This document shows positions 55,501 to 64,000 of a DNA stretch of 64,000 nucleotides, in pieces. Each line of letters begins with the position of its first letter. The first letter of the stretch is position 1. Origin of the DNA: Balneolaceae bacterium (GTDB lineage: Bacteria; Bacteroidota; Rhodothermia; Balneolales; Balneolaceae); the NCBI GenBank assembly GCA_007134085.1, contig SLLL01000009.1, positions 34,667 through 98,666 of the forward strand. The letters run 5' to 3'. The notes beneath the pieces are model-generated. The model searched no databases. It saw nothing but the letters and a program-made list of their open reading frames with translations, and was not told the origin of the DNA. Both the position numbers and the translations under genes were made by a program.

Positions 55501-57432
55501 ATGGTTTCTCTTTTTACACGCTTCCGAGTTGTAACGCTATTTTCTATTTCAACACTTCTCATTGTTCTTTCAACGGCTGAAACCGGTGACGCCCAAAACA
55601 ACCGGTGGCAACAAAAGGTAGAATATGTAATGGAAATTGATATGGACGCTGCCGCAAATCAGTTCAGCGGATTTCAGGAGCTTACCTATCACAACAATTC
55701 GCCGGATACGCTGAACCGTGTGTTTTATCACCTCTTTTTCAATGCATTTCAGCCAAACAGTATGATGGATAAACGATCGAGAACCATTGCTGACCCCGAC
55801 AGGCGTGTTCGCGACAGAATTTATCACTACGACGAAACCGAGATTGGCTATCAAAAAGTAAACAGCTTAAAGCAGAACGGCTATCCGGTGGAGTATACCA
55901 TTAAGGGCACCATTATGGAGGTGCATCTGCACGAGCCCATCGCACCCGGCGAAACTGTGGTTTTCGAGATGGATTTTGATGCACAGGTACCGCTGCAAAC
56001 CCGGCGCTCAGGCAGAGATAATGCAGAAGGGGTGCGTTTTTCCATGGCACAGTGGTATCCGAAAATTGCCGCTTATGATGAGCGAGGCTGGTACCCCGAA
56101 CCGTACATCGGCCGCGAATTTTACGCCCCCTTTGGCACGTTTGATGTAACCATCCACATCGACAGAAATTATGTGGTTGCAGCGGGAGCCATCCTCCAAA
56201 ATCCCGAAGAAGTTGGTTTTGCCTATGCTGATGAAGCCGATGTAAACAGGCCCGATGGCGAAAAACTGGCCTGGCACTTCCGTTCGGAAAATGTACACGA
56301 TTTTATGTGGGCAGCCGATCCCGATTACACCCACACCACAGCACAAGTGCCGGATGGGCCGCTGCTTCGTTTCTTCTATCAAACAGATCCCGTGGCAGAA
56401 AATGCACCCGACGGCCAACAAGAGCGATTACTGAACAACTGGAAAGAGCTGCCTGAGTACACCATCAAAGCGTTTGAATATATGAATGAGCGTTATGGTG
56501 TTTACCCTTACGATGAATACATCGTAATTCAGGGTGGCGATGGCGGTATGGAGTACACTATGGGTACATTAATTACAGGGAACCGTACACTGCAAAGCCT
56601 GGTGGGTGTAACCGTGCACGAGCTTGTGCACGCATGGTATGAAGGTGTACTTGCTAATAACGAAATTTACGACCAGTGGATTGATGAAGGCTTCACAGTG
56701 TATGCATCTGCATTTATTATGAATGAACTATTTAATGAAGGGCAAGGTGACCCGATGCAGGGCCGTTACGACGGATATTTCAGAGTTGTAGAAGCGGGTA
56801 TTGAAGAGCCGATGCACCTGCATTCCGATCATTATGTGACAAACACGGCCTATGGCGTGGCATCTTACGGAAAAGGAGCCATTTTCCTGCATCAGCTTGG
56901 GTACATCATTGGGGATGATGCATTGCAGAGAACTCTCAAACGATTTTTTGAGGAGTGGAAATTTCAGCATCCAAACGGGTATGATTTTATTCGCATTGCA
57001 GAGCGGGAGAGCGGCATCAAACTGCGATGGTATTACGATTACTGGATTACCACCATCAAAACAATTGACTACGGCATTAGAGCCGTTGAAGAAGCCGGGG
57101 ATGAAACCAGGGTTTCACTCGAAAGAGTTGGCTTGATGCCTATGCCGCTTGATATAGAAGTTGAATTTGCTGATGGAAGCATTGTGCATCATTACATCCC
57201 CATGCGAATTATGTGGGGCGAAAAAGAGAGTGAATTTCTTGATGTAACCCGCCATACCGAAGAAGACTGGCCCTGGGTTTTTCCGGAATATGAGTTTAAC
57301 ATCGCCGCTCCCATTGATGATATTGTTCGGATTGAAATAGACCCATCCCTCAGAATGGCAGATGTTAACCGCAGCAACAACATCTGGAAGCCTGTTCAGC
57401 CTGATCAGGAGAGTGATTATGAAACCGAATAA
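55501..57432 (+). CDS. M1-family zinc aminopeptidase-like protein
   Basis: About 643 residues. ATG 55501 gives a signal peptide (VVTLFSISTLLIVLSTAETG); a start at 55405 would overlap recR. The N-terminal beta-saddle is followed by the gluzincin motif HELVHAWYEGVLANN and, 18 residues after the second His, the third zinc ligand Glu (DEGFTVYA). GGDGGMEYTMGTLI replaces the usual GAMEN. The C-terminal M1 helical domain is reduced. It is a probable periplasmic aminopeptidase. Confidence 0.92.
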   Translation: MVSLFTRFRVVTLFSISTLLIVLSTAETGDAQNNRWQQKVEYVMEIDMDAAANQFSGFQELTYHNNSPDTLNRVFYHLFFNAFQPNSMMDKRSRTIADPDRRVRDRIYHYDETEIGYQKVNSLKQNGYPVEYTIKGTIMEVHLHEPIAPGETVVFEMDFDAQVPLQTRRSGRDNAEGVRFSMAQWYPKIAAYDERGWYPEPYIGREFYAPFGTFDVTIHIDRNYVVAAGAILQNPEEVGFAYADEADVNRPDGEKLAWHFRSENVHDFMWAADPDYTHTTAQVPDGPLLRFFYQTDPVAENAPDGQQERLLNNWKELPEYTIKAFEYMNERYGVYPYDEYIVIQGGDGGMEYTMGTLITGNRTLQSLVGVTVHELVHAWYEGVLANNEIYDQWIDEGFTVYASAFIMNELFNEGQGDPMQGRYDGYFRVVEAGIEEPMHLHSDHYVTNTAYGVASYGKGAIFLHQLGYIIGDDALQRTLKRFFEEWKFQHPNGYDFIRIAERESGIKLRWYYDYWITTIKTIDYGIRAVEEAGDETRVSLERVGLMPMPLDIEVEFADGSIVHHYIPMRIMWGEKESEFLDVTRHTEEDWPWVFPEYEFNIAAPIDDIVRIEIDPSLRMADVNRSNNIWKPVQPDQESDYETE

Positions 57433-57473
57433 TTTTTACTCTAAACCTATTTGGAAGAATAGTAACGGGTAGC

Positions 57474-58325
57474 CTATTTCTTAAACATGGTGGTGAGTAC
57501 AAAAAAGATGTTCTCTTTTCTCTCCATCAGCCGTCGCTTAAAGTATGGAAACCACATAGTGCCATAGGGAACATAAACACGGGCGTTGTAGCCATCTTTT
57601 ACAAGCTGTTCCATGGTCTCTTCCCGAAGCCCGTAGAGCATCTGAAATTCAAATCTTTCTTTGCTGATGCTGTTCTCCTCAGCGTATGCTTTTACCCAGT
57701 TTACAAGTTCATCATCGTGGGTGGCAATTCTGGGGTATGAGGTTTTTTCAAGAAGAACTTTCGCATACGTTTTAAATGCCTCACGGATTTGCGGCATAGC
57801 CTGAATAGCAACGGTTCCCGGCTCTTTGTATGCCCCTTTGCAAAGGCGAACATCAGCACCAATCTCCGCCAGATCTTCAATATCTTTTGCGGTTCTATGC
57901 AGGTATGCCTGAATTACAATACCAACATGCTTGCCGTACTTTTCAAATGCCTCCTTAAAAATATCGATGGTGCTTTGAGTATAGTCAGATCCCTCCATAT
58001 CAATGCGAACAAACGAGTTGAACTCTTTGGCTTTATCCAGCAGTTTGTAAAGATTTTCTTTGCAATACCCCTCATTAATATCGAGCCCCATCATGGTTAG
58101 CTTGATTGAGATGGTACTTTTAAGTGAGGCGGCATGAATATCTTCCAGCAACCGGATGTAAATATCAACCGTTTCGTCAGCAGTAGTTTTTTCGCGAACG
58201 TTTTCGCCAAGAAGGTCTAGCGTAACACGAATATTTTTTTCGTTGATCGCCTTAATTTTGGGGATGGTACCTTCGAAATTTTCTGCGGCTACAAAGCGGC
58301 GGGCAAGGGCAAATGGTAGTTTCAT
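57474..58325 (-). CDS. Proline dehydrogenase
   Basis: A monofunctional FAD-dependent enzyme of about 283 residues, oxidising L-proline to pyrroline-5-carboxylate. The barrel shows TISIKLTMMGLD, FVRIDMEGSDYT, VGIVIQAYLHRT and DVRLCKGAYKEP. The C-terminal substrate-binding motif is FKRRLMERKEN. It is shorter than PutA, like the Thermus-type enzyme. ATG 58325 is preferred to TTG 58334. The partner P5C dehydrogenase is not in the window. Electrons would enter the membrane quinone pool. Confidence 0.93.
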   Translation of the reverse strand: MKLPFALARRFVAAENFEGTIPKIKAINEKNIRVTLDLLGENVREKTTADETVDIYIRLLEDIHAASLKSTISIKLTMMGLDINEGYCKENLYKLLDKAKEFNSFVRIDMEGSDYTQSTIDIFKEAFEKYGKHVGIVIQAYLHRTAKDIEDLAEIGADVRLCKGAYKEPGTVAIQAMPQIREAFKTYAKVLLEKTSYPRIATHDDELVNWVKAYAEENSISKERFEFQMLYGLREETMEQLVKDGYNARVYVPYGTMWFPYFKRRLMERKENIFFVLTTMFKK

Positions 58326-58503
58326 AACGGGCAATACTATTTCTTTTATCAGGGCTCAATAATAGTGAACTCTGCCGTTACAAACACTTCAACAGAATCA
58401 AGAATTCAAAAAATAGTTGGCTCTAGTTGAAACTCAATTCAACCTATTGCGTACGTGATAGCTGAGTATAATGTAGCTTCCATATCGTATATAAATAAAA
58501 CTG

Positions 58504-59445
58504 ATGGTGAGAAAAATGATTCAAAAAATAATTCAAGCTTTTACTGCACTTGTATTTCTGCTGATTTCCTTATTTGGCTTTGCAGAGGCTCAATCGCGAG
58601 ATGATGCTTACAGCATAGATCAATTTAGCACGTCAGCCGGCCCGGAAGTGATCATTAAAACTTCCGGTGGATTTGTAGATGTGGTTGGCCACGATGAAGA
58701 TTATGTTGAAGTTTTGATGTTTGTTCGGAGAGGCAACAGGTATCTTTCTGCCGGTACTGCTGACCTATCCAATTTTGACATAATCATTTTTCAGGACGGT
58801 GATACAGTTACTGCTGAAGTTGAAGTAAAACGGCCATCAATTTTAAGAGGAGTAAACAGAATGTCGATCTCATTTAAAGTTTATGCCCCATACATGTCGG
58901 TAGTGAATGGCAGAACAAGCGGTGGCAGCGTTTCTGCTGAACATATCTATAATTCTTTACAGTTGAGGACGAGTGGCGGCAGCATTAGGGCAAATAATCT
59001 TGAGGGGGATATCTCTTTGGAAACTTCCGGTGGTTCCATCGCATTGGAAGAGATCTCCGGTGATATTAACGCCCGCACAAGTGGTGGAAGCATTCGTGCA
59101 AACGGATTGGAAGGAGTTGCAAGCCTGCGAACATCAGGCGGTAGTATTCGCCTGCAAGAGATATCAGCAAATTTGAGTGCCCGAACGAGCGGTGGAAGCA
59201 TACGGGGAACTTTCAATACATTTTATGATGATATAGAATTGCAAACCAGTGGAGGCAGTATCAATATAGAGATACCCCAAATTGTAGATTACAACTTGCA
59301 GTTAAGAGGTAATAGGGTAAACGCTCAATTAACCAACTTTACTGGGGAAGCGGAGCGAAATTATATACGCGGACAAATTGGAGAGGGCGGCCCATTGCTG
59401 TCAGCAAGAACATCCGGAGGCAATGTTACGTTGAGTTACAGATAG
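58504..59445 (+). CDS. DUF4097-family protein with 18-residue TSGGS repeats
   Basis: A 313-residue exported protein. A signal peptide (LVFLLISLFGFAEAQ) is followed by a beta-rich domain. Repeats starting with TSGGS occur at residues ~138, 156, 174, 192, 210, 228 and 248: exactly 18 residues apart six times, then 20. Examples are TSGGSIRANNLEGDISLE and TSGGSIRLQEISANLSAR. Single copies lie near residues 57 and 303. This predicts a regular beta-solenoid, as in DUF4097 putative adhesins. It ends with a terminator. No partner gene is evident. Confidence 0.85.
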   Translation: MVRKMIQKIIQAFTALVFLLISLFGFAEAQSRDDAYSIDQFSTSAGPEVIIKTSGGFVDVVGHDEDYVEVLMFVRRGNRYLSAGTADLSNFDIIIFQDGDTVTAEVEVKRPSILRGVNRMSISFKVYAPYMSVVNGRTSGGSVSAEHIYNSLQLRTSGGSIRANNLEGDISLETSGGSIALEEISGDINARTSGGSIRANGLEGVASLRTSGGSIRLQEISANLSARTSGGSIRGTFNTFYDDIELQTSGGSINIEIPQIVDYNLQLRGNRVNAQLTNFTGEAERNYIRGQIGEGGPLLSARTSGGNVTLSYR

Positions 59446-59470
59446 AAAAAACAACATATTAATTATTTCT

Positions 59471-59506
59471 AAAAGTGCGCTTTCACAAAAAGTTGCACTT
59501 TTTTTA
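59471..59506 (+). terminator. Rho-independent terminator after the DUF4097 gene
   Basis: AAAAGTGC (59471-59478) pairs with GCACTTTT (59495-59502), followed by more Ts. Confidence 0.85.
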
Positions 59507-59591
59507 TTTTGGATACACGTGTCTTTTTACTTTCTTATGAATATCGCATTAAATTAGCGCGTCAACTCAAATAAATAACAGAGGTATAAGG

Positions 59592-59726
59592 ATGGGAGAT
59601 GATCAATCCAATAGTGAACTCGAAGAGTTCAAACCCAAAGGTGCTATTGCCTTTTTTATAGTACTTATGGTTTTCTTTACCATAGTTTGGTTTACACTAT
59701 ACTTTGAACTTTTAAGCAGGGGATAA
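59592..59726 (+). CDS. Cytochrome c oxidase subunit IIa-like small protein
   Basis: A 44-residue ORF with ATG at 59592, preceded by GAGGTATAAGG. It has an acidic N-terminus, then PKGAIAFFIVLMVFFTIVWF (one transmembrane helix) and ends YFELLSRG. This is the pattern of the ba3-oxidase subunit IIa family (COX2A), a single helix beside subunits I and II. It lies four bases before the subunit II gene. The PKG start of the helix and the FELLxRG end are the family marks. Confidence 0.85.
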   Translation: MGDDQSNSELEEFKPKGAIAFFIVLMVFFTIVWFTLYFELLSRG

Positions 59727-59730
59727 TACA

Positions 59731-60207
59731 ATGGACAATTCAGAAAAACTTGCTTTAGGATTAAGTGGCTTCTTGCTTGTATTGTTTTTCGGAGCAATCA
59801 TGTACGCAGCTGTTGCAAAAGATATAGACGTGCCAACATGTATAACTGATATGGAACCGTTTGTTACAGATACACTGTTCCAAACCGGGCCTGATACGTA
59901 TGAATTGCAAATGGTTGCACGTATGTGGGCATTTCAGCCAAGTACGGTACGCCTGCCGGTGGGGTCAACAGTAGATCTTTACGTTACATCGCAAGACATT
60001 ATGCACGGCTTCAAAGTAGAAGAACATAATGTTAACCTGATGGCCATACCCGGAGCCATAAATTACATGCGTGTTACGTTCAACAAACCCGGTGAATTTA
60101 TGTACGCCTGCCACGAGTTCTGCGGTGCTGCACACCACACAATGGCCGGCCGTTTCATTATTGAAGAACGCCTCGATGAACCTGAAATAATAGGAGGTAC
60201 TTTATAA
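59731..60207 (+). CDS. Cytochrome c oxidase subunit II (ba3-type)
   Basis: A 158-residue membrane protein with one N-terminal helix and a periplasmic cupredoxin domain. CuA ligands are visible: His in MHGFKVEEHN, and Cys-Cys-His-Met in ACHEFCGAAHHTMAG. It takes electrons from a soluble donor, probably the azurin-like protein encoded downstream, and passes them to subunit I. The single helix fits the ba3 family, where subunit IIa supplies the second. It overlaps subunit I by one base. Confidence 0.95.
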   Translation: MDNSEKLALGLSGFLLVLFFGAIMYAAVAKDIDVPTCITDMEPFVTDTLFQTGPDTYELQMVARMWAFQPSTVRLPVGSTVDLYVTSQDIMHGFKVEEHNVNLMAIPGAINYMRVTFNKPGEFMYACHEFCGAAHHTMAGRFIIEERLDEPEIIGGTL

Positions 60208-61898
60208 TGAGTGATTATACTTTCAGGTTTTCCAAATCAGAAAAAAGGCTTGTTGCAGTACTCATTATTATACCTATGGTACTGCTTTTTATTGGGGTGT
60301 ATGGCGGTTTGATGCAAACACTATTTAGGGCAGGCATTATTCAAAGCGATCCATTTGTTGGCGGAGACTACTACAAAGGCCTTACCTTTCACGGTGTATT
60401 GAATGCCATTGTTTTCACCACGTTTTTTGCTGTTGCCTTTGGTAATGCAATCATTCCCTACTCTCTGAAAAAGAACTTAAATGCCACAATTGCGTGGGTT
60501 GCCGGCATCCTGATGCTGGTTGGTTCAGTAGTAGCTGCAATTGTTATTTTGATTGGTGAAGCTACGGTTCTTTATACCTTCTACCCCCCTCTAAAAGCAC
60601 ACCCGCTCTTTTATATAGGGCTCACACTCTTAGTGGTGGGCTCCTGGGTTGCATCAGCTAACTGGGTGCCAATGTACCTGCAGTGGCGAAAAGAGAATGA
60701 AGGCAAGAAAACTCCGCTTGCAGTTGTGGGTATGTTCACAACATTCATAGTTTGGTTCATCGCTACTCTGGCTGTTGCAGTAGAGATTCTTTTTATGTTG
60801 CTTCCGTGGTCTTTAGGCTGGATTGATGAAATAAATGTGATGCTTGCCAGAACTCTTTTCTGGTTCTTCGGGCACCCGCTTGTTTACTTCTGGTTGTTGC
60901 CTGCTTATGTAATGTACTACGTGTTCATGCCAAAAATGGCAGGCGGCAAGTTGTACAGCGATATGGCCGGCAGGTTAGTGTTTATGATGTTCATCGTATT
61001 CTCAGTACCGGTTGGTACACACCACCAGTATATGGATCCCGCCATCAGCTCTCAGTGGAAACTGTTGCATGGTATTTTCACATTTGCAGTGGCATTGCCA
61101 AGTTTAATTACAGCATTTACTCTGGCAGCTTCTCTCGAATATGCCGGCAGGCTTAAGGGCTCAAAAGGCCTTTTTGGCTGGATGGGTAAACTGCCCTACT
61201 TCAAAAAAGAGAATTGGTTTTTCGCTTACATGATTACCGGGCTTATTATTTTCATTTTTGGTGGTATTGGCGGAATTATCAATGCATCCTATCAGATGAA
61301 CACGGTTGTTCATAATACTGCTTGGGTTCCGGGCCACTTTCACCTAACTGTGGCAGGGCCTGTAATGCTTGCATTCCTGGGTGGCAGTTTGTATCTGGTT
61401 GGCCAGTTTTTAAATAAGGAGGTTCGGCTCAAAGCATGGGCAATGTTGTCTCCCTATGTATACACAATTGGCTTGCTGATAATGTCGTACGGCCTGAAAA
61501 TTGGTGGTTTGATGGGTATGCCCCGTAGAACCAATACCGGCGCATCTTATGCAAACCCGGATAGTGTACTTTATCAGGCTGACTGGATACCATACATTGA
61601 CCTTACTGTAATTGGTGGCTCCATCATGTTTGTGGGTATTGTGATGTACATCATATCCTTTTTCACTACTGTGTTTTCGAAAAGCAAAGGATCCGAAGAA
61701 GATGCGGTTGTTACATTCCCAATCTCAGAACCACTGCACGATGAACCGGCAACATGGCTCAGAAACTTTAAGCCATACATTATTATCGCCATTATCTTAA
61801 TTGTACTTTCATATACACCTGTTATATATGATGTATTACAGGCTACCTACGGAGGCTCACCGCCGTTCAGTCCGGATAGCCCTGTACCGTTGAGATAA
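60207..61898 (+). CDS. Cytochrome c oxidase subunit I (ba3-type)
   Basis: A 563-residue, ~13-helix haem-copper oxidase. Haem and CuB ligands are seen in TFHGVLNAIVF (His), FGHPLVYFWLLPAYV (His and the cross-linked Tyr), GTHHQYMDP (two His) and VPGHFHLTVAGP (two His). The wording is B-family (ba3). It reduces O2 to water and pumps protons. A good AGGAGG precedes ATG 60207. Start and stop overlap with subunit II indicate coupling. Confidence 0.96.
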   Translation: MSDYTFRFSKSEKRLVAVLIIIPMVLLFIGVYGGLMQTLFRAGIIQSDPFVGGDYYKGLTFHGVLNAIVFTTFFAVAFGNAIIPYSLKKNLNATIAWVAGILMLVGSVVAAIVILIGEATVLYTFYPPLKAHPLFYIGLTLLVVGSWVASANWVPMYLQWRKENEGKKTPLAVVGMFTTFIVWFIATLAVAVEILFMLLPWSLGWIDEINVMLARTLFWFFGHPLVYFWLLPAYVMYYVFMPKMAGGKLYSDMAGRLVFMMFIVFSVPVGTHHQYMDPAISSQWKLLHGIFTFAVALPSLITAFTLAASLEYAGRLKGSKGLFGWMGKLPYFKKENWFFAYMITGLIIFIFGGIGGIINASYQMNTVVHNTAWVPGHFHLTVAGPVMLAFLGGSLYLVGQFLNKEVRLKAWAMLSPYVYTIGLLIMSYGLKIGGLMGMPRRTNTGASYANPDSVLYQADWIPYIDLTVIGGSIMFVGIVMYIISFFTTVFSKSKGSEEDAVVTFPISEPLHDEPATWLRNFKPYIIIAIILIVLSYTPVIYDVLQATYGGSPPFSPDSPVPLR

Positions 61899-61917
61899 TA
61901 TTTTATCAGATACATAG

Positions 61918-62529
61918 ATGCAGTTTTTCAGTTCGGCTAGCTTTTTTAAACTTACGGCCGCAGCCCTAACAATATCACTATTGTTTCAGGGCTGCGACCG
62001 TCTTTCAGTAAAAGATACCCTTGATGGTGAAGAGTATCTGCTGGTTGATCAGTTTGATACCGAAGTAGCATTTCCGGAAGCCTTTCGCGGTAATGTAATG
62101 CTTGTTGGTTATGTATATACTCACTGCCCAGATATTTGCCCCATCATCACCTATAATATGCGTGATGTTCAGCGAGCCCTTCCTGATGAAGAAAATTTTA
62201 TGCTTGTCAGTATTTCCTTCGATCCGGACAGGGACTCACCCGAGGTACTTTATCAGTACGCAGAAGCTTACAGAATTGATCAGGAAAACTGGCGGTTTCT
62301 TACAGGTGACCGTCAGGAAGTTGAAAAGCTACTTAGAAAATTGCAGATTCAAACCGTTAAAACTCCCACCCGCTTTCTTGAAGAAAATCGGCCGATGTAC
62401 TTTATCGATCATACCGACAGGGTTACATTAATTGATGCAAATGGCCAGGTGAGGCGAACCTATCCCGGCAGTGAATTTCACTATGAGGAGATTGTTGAAG
62501 ATATCAGGGTTCTGTTAAGTGAGCTTTGA
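61918..62529 (+). CDS. SCO1/SenC copper chaperone lipoprotein
   Basis: A 203-residue thioredoxin-fold protein. The lipobox is ISLLFQGCD (cysteine near residue 23). The copper-binding CxxxC is in HCPDICPIITYN and the third ligand His is in YFIDHTDRV. It delivers copper to the CuA site of subunit II. It follows subunit I by 19 bases in the oxidase operon. Confidence 0.94.
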   Translation: MQFFSSASFFKLTAAALTISLLFQGCDRLSVKDTLDGEEYLLVDQFDTEVAFPEAFRGNVMLVGYVYTHCPDICPIITYNMRDVQRALPDEENFMLVSISFDPDRDSPEVLYQYAEAYRIDQENWRFLTGDRQEVEKLLRKLQIQTVKTPTRFLEENRPMYFIDHTDRVTLIDANGQVRRTYPGSEFHYEEIVEDIRVLLSEL

Positions 62530-62610
62530 AAATCGTATTTTACCTGAATGTTTAGTAATTCAGGAATGTTTTTAAACAGAGAAGTAAAACCAAAACACAT
62601 ATCAAATAAA

Positions 62611-63171
62611 ATGAAACACTTATTAATTAGTTCATTATTCTTTGCTCTAATGTTTGCTTTAGTTGCTTGTGGCGGAGAAGAAACCGCAGAGCAAGCCGCA
62701 GAAGAAGTAATCGATGACGGCGTAAGAACCATCAATATCATAGGTACTGACGACATGAAATTTGTTGTAGAACCATCTGCTGTTGAGAACGACGATCGCC
62801 TAATTACTGGCGGACAAGCCGGTCAATATATCTTATTAGAAGGTATCGAAGCTGAGCCGGGTGAAGAGCTCAGAATTCGGTTAACTACAATCAGTAACCT
62901 TCCTGCAACAGCAATGGCTCACAACCTTGCTATCGTAGAGCTTGGTACAGACGTTGATGCTTTCGCAAGAGCTTCAATCACTGCACGTGATAACGAGTAC
63001 ATTGCTCCTGATTTTGAAGATCAGGTAATTGTTACTACAAGAATGCTTGGTAACGGTGAAACTGATACCATCACATTCACCGTACCTGAAGAGCCAGGTG
63101 AGTACGACTACGTCTGCACATTCCCTGGACACTTTGCCGGCGGAATGGTTGGAGTACTGGTAGTTCAGTAA
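62611..63171 (+). CDS. Azurin/auracyanin-like blue copper lipoprotein
   Basis: About 186 residues. ATG 62611 gives a clear lipoprotein signal (LISSLFFALMFALVAC); a start at 62548 adds 21 unlikely residues. The copper site is His in AMAHNLAIVE and Cys-His-Met in VCTFPGHFAGGM, the azurin pattern. It is a likely electron donor to the ba3 oxidase encoded just upstream. An acidic linker (EETAEQAAEEVIDD) tethers the domain to the membrane. A strong terminator follows. Confidence 0.93.
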   Translation: MKHLLISSLFFALMFALVACGGEETAEQAAEEVIDDGVRTINIIGTDDMKFVVEPSAVENDDRLITGGQAGQYILLEGIEAEPGEELRIRLTTISNLPATAMAHNLAIVELGTDVDAFARASITARDNEYIAPDFEDQVIVTTRMLGNGETDTITFTVPEEPGEYDYVCTFPGHFAGGMVGVLVVQ

Positions 63172-63198
63172 TACGTAATTTTACAACAGATCTACCTA

Positions 63199-63230
63199 AA
63201 AGGCTGTGCATTATGCACGGCCTTTTTTTT
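63199..63230 (+). terminator. Rho-independent terminator of the oxidase operon
   Basis: AAAGGCTGTGCA (63199-63210) pairs fully with TGCACGGCCTTT (63214-63225), allowing one T-G wobble, followed by eight Ts. Confidence 0.93.
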
Positions 63231-63801
63231 GTACACTATCTCATAAGAATATCGGCCTGAGCACTCTTCGCAATTCTACTATTGTGCATTTCTTCAGTCA
63301 CATAATTCAAACAATTGCTTTCTTTTATCTATTACGTTTTAATAGACCTCCTCTTATAAAAGCATAGTAATTTTCAAACGCATCTTTGCATTAGATTTTT
63401 GCAATTCATAAAAAGCTCAAGGCTCATTTATGATCTTTTAATTAAAAGTTTTTAATACTTGCTCTCAAGATTTACCTCATTCGCATAAAAAACCTTTAGA
63501 AATTCATCCATCAGCCCCCCCTTTAATCGCCAGTTCACGTTTTCATAACAGGCGAACAGCTCGAAAAACAGAATAATTTACGGATTCATATCACAATATT
63601 ATTTAAATACTTGCAAGTATTAAATTTGTGCTACTTAACTGGCTTCTGTTACAGAAATTCCCATTAATAGAAGGGAGGGAAAAGAGATAAAAATTATTAA
63701 AAATTTTTAATATTAAATTTTTTTAATGTTTGGGGAGTTCTTATAATACAGTAGAGATAAAAAAACGTGGCTTAAAACTACGCTACACTCAAGACAAATC
63801 A
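63231..63801. other. AT-rich intergenic region
   Basis: About 570 bases with no convincing gene. The right part (63600-63730) is extremely AT-rich. It must hold the promoter of the lipoprotein gene that runs off the window. Confidence 0.5.
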
Positions 63802-63847
63802 GATTGCATAGGGGCTTCAAGGCTTGACAGATCTCTACCCCGGCAAT
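63802..63847 (+). promoter_or_regulatory. Candidate structured leader RNA
   Basis: GATTGC (63802-63807) pairs with GCAATC (63843-63847 plus 63842-63843 region), and GGGG (63811-63814) with CCCC (63838-63841), enclosing a 23-base loop. It ends 22 bases before the start codon of the terminal lipoprotein gene. No known riboswitch class was recognised. Confidence 0.35.
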
Positions 63848-63869
63848 CAAAAAACTACTGGTAATTAAG

Positions 63870-64000
63870 ATGAAAGCTTTAAAAGTATTTAACAACCCAT
63901 TCGGATTTGCACTATTGATTAGTGCTTTATTATTGGTCAGCTGTGACGGGCCAATGTCAGTCGACAGACTCGACAGTAACAATTCCCTTCAATCTGAAAC
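63870..64000 (+). CDS. Partial lipoprotein gene running off the window
   Basis: ATG at 63870 opens a frame that stays open to the end of the window (43 codons seen). It has a signal peptide with lipobox (ALLISALLLVSC, cysteine at residue 25), then a polar stretch (DGPMSVDRLDSNNSL). The rest lies outside, so no function can be given. Confidence 0.7.
   Translation, partial: MKALKVFNNPFGFALLISALLLVSCDGPMSVDRLDSNNSLQSE

Noticed and set aside
58915-59280. Regular 54-base spacing that might look like a CRISPR or DNA tandem repeat
   Set aside because: The regularity is in the protein (TSGGS every 18 residues); codons differ among units and the reading frame is unbroken.
63713-63982. An 89-codon minus-strand reading frame
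   Set aside because: It runs antisense to a gene with a clear lipoprotein signal and through an extremely AT-rich region; its own sequence has no recognisable feature.
1-64000. tRNA, rRNA, insertion sequence, integrase or phage genes
   Set aside because: I looked for cloverleaf-like segments, transposase or integrase motifs and found none I could support.

Overview
The window looks like a chromosomal segment of a heterotrophic, probably marine member of the Bacteroidota/Balneolota group (Balneolaceae-like). The basis is gene content: a bacillithiol synthase (BshA), BatC/D/E proteins, a GWxTD-domain protein, a DUF4293 protein, a short monofunctional proline dehydrogenase, a ba3-type cytochrome oxidase, many exported lipoproteins, and Gfo/Idh/MocA oxidoreductases with twin-arginine-type leaders. 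Shine-Dalgarno sequences are often weak and GTG/TTG starts are common. Base composition is moderately AT-rich. I see no phage, insertion sequence, CRISPR array, rRNA or tRNA. The assignment is inference; no marker gene was aligned.

Layout. 1-5.2 kb: an ABC ATPase, a small membrane protein, a beta-barrel protein, then an exported oxidoreductase followed by a DUF1080 lipoprotein, closed by a strong terminator. 5.4-8.2 kb: a possible small RNA, then a three-gene partner-switching cassette (STAS protein, HATPase kinase, GAF-PP2C phosphatase). 8.2-11.4 kb: an MltF-like lytic transglycosylase, an EamA transporter and a DUF4293 protein. 11.5-18.9 kb: an RND efflux operon (TolC, adaptor, oversized pump) headed by a TetR regulator; three matching palindromic sites suggest TetR controls itself and the pump. 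19-24.7 kb: a LolA-like protein, a GltS-like symporter coupled to an acyltransferase, a second exported oxidoreductase and a secreted ankyrin protein. 25-28 kb: a lone receiver protein and an ECF sigma/anti-sigma operon flanked by two Spy/CpxP-like proteins. 28-33.5 kb: an alginate-lyase-family lipoprotein, a YfcC-like carrier and pyruvate phosphate dikinase.

33.5-45 kb: a membrane repeat protein split by one in-frame stop, an M28 peptidase with a CPBP protease, a GNAT enzyme, a GH29 fucosidase, a Bor-like lipoprotein, an S9 peptidase, BshA and a beta-helix lipoprotein. 45-52 kb: YebC, BatC-BatD-BatE, a HigBA-type toxin-antitoxin pair and a GWxTD protein. 52.4-55.5 kb: the DNA maintenance genes dnaX, ybaB and recR. 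55.5-59.4 kb: an M1 aminopeptidase, proline dehydrogenase and an 18-residue-repeat DUF4097 protein. 59.6-63.2 kb: a complete ba3 oxidase module (a 44-residue subunit IIa, CuA subunit II, subunit I, a SCO copper chaperone and an azurin-like cupredoxin). The window ends inside a lipoprotein gene preceded by a possible structured leader.

Most of this is ordinary housekeeping and cell-envelope biology; I found no clear new defence or mobile system. The most interesting signals are a ten-A run in dnaX that would give a short gamma-like product on slippage, the absence of the zinc-binding cysteines in that DnaX, the three-site TetR circuit, the nonsense-split repeat protein, the Spy/ECF operon, and two possible structured RNAs.
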